From Hemicordylus capensis (taxonomy: Eukaryota > Chordata > Lepidosauria > Squamata > Cordylidae): 64,000 bases of DNA. The translations under genes were made by a program, and so were the position numbers. Location: assembly GCF_027244095.1 (NCBI RefSeq), contig NC_069658.1, positions 261,152,687 through 261,216,686 on the forward strand, read 5' to 3'. This document shows, piece after piece, positions 57,306 to 64,000 of the stretch (its first letter is position 1; each line of letters begins with the position of its first letter). Under the pieces are notes generated by a model. The model did not search any database. It had not been told where the DNA came from and was given only the letters and a program-made list of their open reading frames with translations.

Positions 57306-57518
57306 GTTGGTAAACATTTTTATTGAATCATATAATATTTCTAAAGACTGCCTTGAACTGTCATGTTTGAGCAAAATTATATTTCTTATTATTACTGCAT
57401 GTTACTGTCATTTGGTACAGTTATGAAGAAAAGCAAATATTCCTTTTGGGGCAGTGCTGTGTACAATAAGCAGAAATTGTATAAACAATAAAATAACAGC
57501 ATTGACTTTTTTGTTTAG

Positions 57519-59127
57519 GGGAATTCATGGATTCTGGAAACTATCCACCTTCAAGATCACCATCCTCCTGTTCTACAGTTTCAGAGTTATCCATCCAGGA
57601 TAGTGCTTCATTAGCATCATCATCAGACACCCACAGCCACATATCACTATCACCTAAAAGAAAGAAAAAATCCTTCCCTCCTGGAACCACCATAGATAAG
57701 TTTGTGATAAAAACTAGCAGATTAGAAAAAGAGTTAATTGATGGAAAAATTGCCCAGTTTGTTTATGCAACGAACTCTTCTTTCCGTCTGACTGAGAACC
57801 CACATTTCATTAATATGGTTCAGTCACTGAGACCAGGATACAGTCCACCCAGCAGAGCAGATGTTGCAGGGAAACTGCTGGATAAAGTGTATGACAGAGA
57901 AATGGAGCAATGTGCAACAGCTCTGGAGGGTAGAATTGTTAACCTAAGTATTGATGGGTGGAGTAATGTCCACAATGATCCTATTGTATGTGCTTGTATA
58001 ACAACAGAAGAAGGGAAAGTCTTCCTTGCACAAACAATTGATACGTCAGGAAATGCACACACAGCAGAATACTTACAAGAAGTGGCAGTAAAAGCTATAA
58101 TAACATGTGAACAAAAATTCAAATGTCTAGTACGTAGTTTGGTCACAGACAATGCTGCAAATGTATCCAAGATGAGAAGAAATTTAGAAGAGCAGGAAGG
58201 GAATACAAAGCTAATAACATATGGTTGCAGTGCTCATTTGCTGCACCTCTTAGCCAAAGACTTAAGTGTTCCAGAAATAAAGACTAATGTTGTTGAAATT
58301 GCTAAATACTTCAGTAACAATCACTTTGCTGAAGCAGCTCTGAAAAGGATGGGTGGAACCAAGCTAACGCTCCCACAAGATGTTAGATGGAACTCTGTGG
58401 TGGACTGTTTTGAGCAGTATATCAAGAACTGGCCTATTCTGATGACAGTTTGTGAACAAAATCAAGATAAAATAGATGGCACTGTCACGGCCAAAATCCT
58501 CAACATTGGACTTAAGAGAAATGTTGAACATATGCTGAGCATCCTGAAACCCATCTCTGAATCTTTAAACAAAATACAGAAAAATAGCTGTTTTATTGCT
58601 GATGCTGTTGAAATTTGGAAGGAACTGAGTGAACACTTAAAAACAGAACTACACATGGACGGAATTAAATTACAAGCATTAAAAAACCAATGGGACAAGT
58701 ACTGTCTCCAGCTCATTTTTTGGCAAATATTGTCAATATCCAGTACCAGGGTCAAAACTTAAGTGCTGAGGAAGAGGAGTTAGCTATGACATGGGTATCC
58801 AGCAATCATCCATCTGTAATGCCAACTATAATAAACTTCAAAGCTAAGGGGGAACCATTCAAGAAATATATGTTTGCTGAAGATATTTTAAAGAAAGTCA
58901 CACCAGTGAACTGGTGGAAGTCACTTAAGCACTTAGATTTAGAGACTGTTCAAGTAATGATTTCACTTTTAACAGCAGTAGCTTCTTCTGCAGGCGTTGA
59001 AAGAATATTCTCTTCCTTTGGACTCATTCATTCTAAATTGAGAAATCGTTTGGGACCCGATAAAGCAGGAAAGCTTGTTTTTCTTTTCCAGATTATGAAC
59101 AAAGAAGAAGATGAAGATGACGAGTGA
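57519..59127 (+). CDS. hAT transposase exon 2 (DUF659-like core and dimerisation domain)
   Basis: The first frame (to 58762) carries SIDGWSNVHNDPIVCACITT, DTSGNAHTAEYLQEVAVKAI, the catalytic-core region VTDNAANVSKMRRNLEE and YGCSAHLLHLLAKDL. A frameshift near 58700-58730 moves to a second frame (58690-59127) with the C-terminal dimerisation motif SSAGVERIFSSFGLIHSKLR, ending in an acidic EEDEDDE tail and TGA. Apart from this shift and the TGA in exon 1 the gene is open, so the copy is young but probably non-functional. Confidence 0.85.
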
Positions 59128-60391
59128 GCTACAGAGGACAGTATTTAAGTTTTTCATGTGTAGGCTGGGCTGACAGTCTAAGTTTCTTAAAATATATATA
59201 TTTTGTTTAGCCAAATTAGTTAACAAACATGGATGTTTGTTTAAGCAAATAACATATGCTGTAATGTTATTGTTTCAGTTGAATAAATCTATTTAAATTG
59301 TTATTATTAAGGTAATGATTATTTTTCTCCTTCCTAAGTACAACAGAAAAGTTGTCCAAATATGAATGATTAACCTATTAAACTGGGGATAAAAAAACTA
59401 ATATGAAAAGTTGTTGTTCTAAAAATCTTCATCTACTTGCATATTAAAGTTATACCAGCAAGAATTAGTCTTTATGTAGAAAACTATGATTTAAATCAAG
59501 CCTTACTGACTAGTGATTTAAATCGTGATTTAAATCGTGAATTAAATCAGTTTGATTTAAATCAAATCCACCCTGCCTGAATGTGAATTTACCCAGTCTA
59601 TGTGTGGGTAGTTGAAGTCACCCATTATTACTGCCCTGTGTCTCTTTGATTATTTGCTTCTCCAACTCCAGGTCACTCTCAGCATTTGGATCCGGAGGTT
59701 GATAGAACGTCCCTAGTAACACATTTCCTTTCAGTCCTCATAATGTTACCCATAATGATTCTGTTGAGGACTCTGGTCCACCTACGTTTTCTAGCTTGTT
59801 GGAATCTATCCCTTCTTTGATATACAGTGCTACTCCTCCCCCAATCCTCCACTCCCTGTCCATTCTGTAGAGTTTTTATATCCCGAAATGACAATGTTGT
59901 TCTGGTTCTCAGCGTTCCATCGGGTTTCTGACATGCCCACTATTTTCTATGTTTTCATTAGTAACCAAGCACTCCAGCTCACCCTTCTTTGCTTGGAGGC
60001 TTCCGGCATTGGTATATAGATACCTATATGCTAAGTCCCTCACCTGGTGTTAGTGTGTTCTGTCCCCCTTCATCATTTGACCTTTTGGGCAAGCTGTCAT
60101 GTGTTTCCTTCGGTTCTACGTCTGGCTCTACTCTGTCCCCTTCTGGTTTATCCGAAACATGTGCATCCTCGCACTTTAGGGGATTTTGATGGCCAAACCA
60201 GATACCCTCCAGGCATCATTTTAAAAGCTGCGCTGCAGTTTTCTTGATTTTAAGTGCCAGTAGTCTGGTTCCATCTTGGTTCAAGTGGAGCCTGCCCCTT
60301 TTGTACAGGCTTCACTTTCCCCAAAATGTATTCCAGTGTCTAACAAATTTAAACCCCTTCTCCTGGCACCACTGTCTCATTCACACATTTA

Positions 60392-60450
60392 CTACTACGA
60401 CAATGAATATTTATATACCACTCTTCAACCAAAGTTCACAAAGAAAAATA
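60392..60450 (-). repeat. Interspersed-repeat tail
   Basis: ACTACGACAATGAATATTTA and TATACCACTCTTCAACC, same tail family as 50567. Confidence 0.5.
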
Positions 60451-60467
60451 AATAATACATAAATGCT

Positions 60468-60815
60468 GTGGGCAGGAACAGCTTGTCCTAACAAGCTGGC
60501 AATGAGGGCACCAAAGGAGGCATAGCTGCCTCTCCTTCTTGGAGCTCAATATTCTCCTCTCTTTCCCATAGAGCTCCACCCTAGCATTAATGAGAGCCCT
60601 ACTGCCTGCAGGCTGGCCATTCATCAGGTAGGCGTGTGCAGGCTGCCTGCACAGCTCTACCTGATGAATACCCAGTCTGCAGGCAGCATATGTCTCGGGT
60701 GGGGCATGATGGGAGAGGGAGGAGAAAATTAACCTCCAAGAAGATGTGCCTCCTTTTGCACCCCTACCTCTGGCTCATTAGCATGAGCTGCTCCTGGCTG
60801 AGGGGAGTGCTTCCT
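60468..60815. repeat. Long foldback palindrome, arms about 170 bp
   Basis: The sequence from 60468 inward (GGAACAGCTTGTCCTAACAA, AAAGGAGGCATAGCTGCC, TCTTGGAGCTCAATATTCTC) pairs with the sequence from 60815 inward, meeting at about 60640-60660 around CATTCATCAGGTAGG and CCTACCTGATGAAT-like centres. Pairing is imperfect, about 75-80 percent by eye. It is probably a foldback DNA element. Confidence 0.65.
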
Positions 60816-61329
60816 CCTCACAATGCAACTCATCTTCTCTCCCCTTTCATGCTTGGCTTGCCTCCCTTGAGATCATGAATGACCATGCTGGGCCCTGCCA
60901 AAAGGTCTCTCTGCACTCTTAGAACTGCCCTATTTCCATCTCCTTTTTGTTCCTGGCTCACTTCTTCAGCTGCAAAGTTCAGGTAAGGCCACACTGGAGA
61001 AGACATTCTCTCCACTGCAACCTGATTTCTTGGAAGCAGTATAGAATGCATTGCTAGAGATCTAAACATGACTTTCTAATTGAAGAATGCTTGGAAACTT
61101 CACTGCCACAACATTTTAAAAATCATATCTGTTCTATCAGACAAATATTTTAGTGTATTTTACCATAACTTGCTGTGGAGGGCCATAAGTTGGGAGATAT
61201 GTTTCTGAAACTCTATATTTATTTGTTATTTAATATTTCAGAACTTTTATATACCACTCCAAACTTCAGAAAAGCAGTTTACATCTTTTATTTAAAGTTG
61301 TTCTAGTAAGAATTAATCTGCCTACTTTC
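60816..61329. other. No gene recognised
   Basis: A repeat tail fragment (TTTTATATACCACTCC) lies near 61246. Otherwise unclassified. Confidence 0.35.
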
Positions 61330-61590
61330 CTTTCACTGTCCCTACAACTGGACTAAATTTGGTCAAAATCGGTTAGGCAGTTCGCAAGTTAGCCCATTTG
61401 TACCTCAAACATTCATGCATCCGCCATCTTGAATTGGGGTAGATGACATCACCACAAACTATGCTGTTGAGGTGTCCTTATGTGTCCCGACAACTGTACC
61501 CGATTTGGTTCATATTGGTCCAGGCATTGCAAAGTTTGTGGGGGGTGGGCAAGCTCACAGAATGCTGGGTGATCTCATAACATGAGATCA
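61330..61590 (+). repeat. Same interspersed repeat as 33600-34020
   Basis: ACTAAATTTGGTCAAAATCG, CGCCATCTTGAATTGGGG and TTTGGTTCATATTGGTCCAG occur in the same order. Confidence 0.5.
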
Positions 61591-61595
61591 TAACA

Positions 61596-61815
61596 AGAGC
61601 CAGCATGGTATAGTGGCTAGAGTGCTGGACTAGGACCGGGGAGATCAGAGTTCAAATCCCCATTCTGCCATGATACTTGTTGGGTGACTCTGGACCAGTC
61701 ACTTCTCTCTCAGCCTAACCTACTTCACAGGGTTGTTGTGAGGAGAAACCTAAGTATGTAGTACTGGGCTCCTTGGAGGAAGAGTGGGATATAAAATATA
61801 AACATAATAAATAAA
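61596..61815 (+). repeat. Sauria-type SINE
   Basis: Full-length: head GTATAGTGGCTAGAGTGCTG, B box GAGTTCAAATCCCC, the ACCTACTTCACAGGGTTG body, then a GGGATATAAAATATAAAC tail. Confidence 0.9.
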
Positions 61816-62045
61816 TTATTTATTTTACAGGCATTCTCTAAAGGCATTATCTAAATCTGAGAAGTAAGCAAAGTTTCCTGAACCAGAAAAGAAGCAAACA
61901 CCAACAAGATACCATCCTACCCTCACCCCTGCAATAATGCCATTTTCTGGTTTAGAAATTGACAGAAGGCTGGGCAGGTGCTCCCCCTCTTAATGCTGTA
62001 ACACACATCTCCCTGGATGTTTTTAGATATATACACAGGCATAGC

Positions 62046-62429
62046 CAGGGGCGTAACAAAGCTGGAGTGGGCCCAGAGACAAAATTTTAAAATGGGCCCC
62101 TTGCTGATACATACACACTTCACAATATATAGTGCACTCACACTCACATCGCCATTATGCCAGCTTCTCTAGAAAACTCCACTCCCTCACTTTAACCCTG
62201 TCCCTCCACCCTCCCATGGGGAAGAGCGCTCCCGGCTCAGAGTTGCTTCTGCAGACAAGGACTTTGCTGCATGCATGCAGCCTTTGCTCCGAACTTGGGG
62301 TTGGCTTTTCCACGGCACCGAAGCTCTGCAGGTGTTGGGGAGTCATGTGACTTGCCTCTGGGGGGGGCCTCGAGGCATGGGGGGCCCCAGGCAGCCGCCT
62401 CCCCTTACCTAATGGTAGTTACGCCCCTG
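62046..62429. mobile_element. hAT-like MITE (CAGGGGCGTAAC family), largest copy
   Basis: The ends are CAGGGGCGTAAC and GTTACGCCCCTG, flanked by GGCATAGC and GGCATCGC (8 bp, one mismatch). At 384 bp it carries a GC-rich centre that the shorter copies at 12537 and 18746 partly lack. Confidence 0.85.
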
Positions 62430-62437
62430 GGCATCGC

Positions 62438-62959
62438 ATTTTCATTTCAGTGTTTCATTTTTCCATTTTTTTTGTGAAAGTGACAAAGCAAGGCATTTCT
62501 TGATCCCACCTCTCTCTAAATCTTGTCCTATGCAAACTGGTTATACCATTGTGAGAGTTTGTGGGAGGACTACACAAAGGGGGAAAATACAGCCAAGATT
62601 CACTTTGTAAGATCATGTATGTTTACATCCTACTATCTCCCATCCAATCAGTGACCAGATCCAGATCTACTTAACTTCAGCAAGGTGGCTACATGCACCC
62701 TCAGATATAGTGTGGACTCAAGTGAGCTTTATTTCCACATAACCAGAGAATTCCATTTGAGTGGAAAGGTATTCAGAAATGTTAATAAATAATAACAGAG
62801 GCAGACTGACCATAGGAATTACTCACAATAGTCGTCAGCCCTTAATGTTCTGTAATTGCCCAGATTACATTGTCCAACCTTAAGTCACCTTACAACAAGA
62901 AGTTCTGATAAGAACTAATCTGTCTACATTCCTTACATTATAATCTTAATTGATAATTA
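62438..62959. other. No gene recognised
   Basis: No exon, SINE or element terminus was seen. Confidence 0.35.
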
Positions 62960-63150
62960 CCATCTTTACAAGTTAGCCTACTTCCACCTCAAATGTTCTC
63001 GCATCTGTCATCTTGAATTGGGGTGGATGACATCACCACAAACTATGTCCAGGCATTGCAGAGTTGATAAGGAGACACACACACACACACACACACAGGG
63101 CTGGGTAATCTCATAAACTAGCTTACTTTAAGGAAAGTAGGCTAATAAAA
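62960..63150 (+). repeat. Same interspersed repeat as 33600-34020, 3' part
   Basis: CATCTGTCATCTTGAATTGG, a CA microsatellite (63079-63100) and a terminal hairpin, AGCTTACTTT with AAAGTAGGCT, ending CTAA. Confidence 0.5.
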
Positions 63151-63604
63151 ATGTCTCAGCCTTGTTCTTTGATGGGCTTGAAAATTAATCTGAAACTGCA
63201 ACAGAATTCAACAATCCTAACTACTACATATATCTGGTTCCACTCCACTTAATCACATTTCCCAGAGCGAATAGCCTGAAATTCTTTTCAGTGAAGCCAG
63301 AGATTAATAGTGTCTTGACAGTCCATTGACCACAAACTGGATCTGCTTTTCACATATGGATATATGCCTGCTGGTGTGGTAGCAGCCGCAATTCATATAG
63401 TCCTTTGATTTATGACTTTACTTCACTGTGTTTATCTCCTACTCAGTTGTTGATTCACACATCTACATTTTTTTAAAAAGTATACAAATATAGGTTGACC
63501 ATAAGGTAAACTGTGAACAAGATTCAGAATAAACCTATGCCAAGAGGAAGCTCTTCTAAGACTAGCTTTGAGGGTGAGACAGATGTGGGAGATTATTATT
63601 ATTA

Positions 63605-63822
63605 TTTTTACATTTATATCCCGCTCTTCCTCCAAGGAGCCCAGAGCGGTGTACTACATACTTGAGTTTTTCTTTCACAACAACCCTGTGAAGTAGGTTA
63701 GGCTGAAAGAGAAGTGACTGGCCCAGAGTCACCCAGCTAGTATCATGGCTGAATGGGGATTTGAACTCAGGTCTCCCCGGTCCTAGTCCAGCACTCTAAC
63801 CACAACACCACGCTGGCTCTCT
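63605..63822 (-). repeat. Sauria-type SINE, full length
   Basis: The complete reverse copy: tail TTTATATCCCGCTCTTCC at 63613, then the B-box complement GGGGATTTGAACTC, and head complement ACCACGCTGGCTCTC. Confidence 0.9.
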
Positions 63823-64000
63823 GCAAGCAAACATGTCTTGGAACTTTCTGGTCTCCCCCCACCCCCATTATCTTTCTCTGTTACTGTAAAGCTGCTTTAA
63901 GATGTGACAGGGTAATGGGGAGACCGTTGCATCACAAAGGGGTTCTATAAAGCAGAGCATTCTCATTAGGCATTCTATTACCCAGAGACCACTGTACTGT

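Larger units (their letters stand above)
56402..59575 (+). mobile_element. hAT transposon, 3.2 kb, nearly intact, with BED-finger transposase
   Basis: The ends are CAGGGTGGAT and ATCCACCCTG, with a perfect 8-bp duplication CCTGAATG at 56394-56401 and 59576-59583. Both subterminal regions are rich in GATTTAAATC motifs, likely transposase-binding repeats. The transposase gene is on the plus strand in two exons. An extra copy of the left end lies at 55986-56096 because of the tandem duplication. Confidence 0.92.
53237..60390 (-). mobile_element. Long CR1/L2-like LINE, interrupted by a SINE and a hAT transposon
   Basis: Read on the minus strand from 60390 the order is: the ORF1 C-terminus with an SGNH-esterase-like block (GRLHLNQDGTRLLALKIKKT, about 60310-60245); endonuclease pieces (MGDFNYPHIDWVN near 59600; the endonuclease C-terminus VRVAELLGSSEHSVIQFSI at about 55800); the linker and fingers (KSPGPNGIHPRVLKELKCEI, about 54865); RT core with KFADDTK near 54240; then RT C-terminus (VNLWNSLPWDVVMVNSLGGF) and the 3' UTR ending GGCCTGTTCTTATGTCC. 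Several stops and shifts exist. The Sauria SINE lies between endonuclease and RT; the hAT lies inside the endonuclease. Confidence 0.85.

Noticed and set aside
60500-60700. Coding exon in the 60.4-60.8 kb region
   Set aside because: The frames mirror each other across the palindrome, as expected of a foldback.
1-64000. LTR retrotransposons, endogenous retroviruses or Polinton-like elements
   Set aside because: I saw no paired long terminal repeats and no gag, pol, env or capsid signatures. The reverse transcriptase pieces found are all of non-LTR (LINE) type.
1-64000. Functional tRNA or 5S rRNA genes
   Set aside because: All A/B-box and 5S-like segments continue directly into SINE bodies and tails.

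Overview
The window looks like euchromatic DNA from a squamate reptile (lizard or snake). The evidence is the repeat load: at least seven pieces of a Sauria-type tRNA SINE, a second tRNA-headed SINE ending in a TTTACC motif, SINEs with a 5S rRNA-like head, CR1/L2-type LINEs, MIR-like fragments and many short hAT-like elements with 8-bp target duplications. No bacterial-type operons, CRISPR arrays, rRNA genes or functional tRNA genes were seen. I recognised no LTR element or endogenous retrovirus. The species is not identified.

Host genes are sparse. The best one lies on the minus strand between about 41.1 and 29.3 kb. It has a TATA box, a short exon encoding a signal peptide, a consensus splice donor, a 10.2-kb intron packed with repeats, and a single large terminal exon followed by a poly(A) signal. 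The two exons join in phase and encode a cysteine-free, very acidic secreted protein of about 308 residues with many S-x-E motifs. I do not recognise the family. A second, weaker minus-strand candidate has phase-compatible exon candidates at 12,997-12,870 and 7,750-7,510 and ends in a proline-rich tail. A CpG island at about 46.94-47.43 kb, with a GC box, a CCAAT box and a good splice donor, looks like the promoter and first non-coding exon of a plus-strand gene whose coding part I could not find.

Layout. 0-6.5 kb: hairpin repeats, minisatellites and hAT-like non-autonomous elements. 6.5-13 kb: the weak second gene, interrupted by elements. 13-27 kb: dense nested MITEs, SINEs and CR1 pieces, plus a hAT transposase relic at 25.2 kb. 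27.3-29.0 kb: a candidate 1.7-kb hAT-like element. 29.3-41.1 kb: the acidic secreted-protein gene, whose intron carries a LINE fragment (35.7-36.96 kb). 41-47 kb: mostly quiet sequence with a few MITEs. 47 kb: the CpG island. 48-53 kb: SINEs and simple repeats. 53.2-60.4 kb: one long CR1/L2-like LINE on the minus strand, broken by a Sauria SINE and by a nearly intact 3.2-kb hAT transposon; a 416-bp segment spanning the LINE, SINE and hAT junction is duplicated in tandem. 60.4-64 kb: a long foldback palindrome, two Sauria SINEs, a MITE and RTE-like tail repeats.

The likely host signals are the secreted acidic protein gene, the CpG-island promoter and the weak proline-rich gene; most of the rest is transposon history. 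All calls come from reading the sequence by eye. No searches were run.
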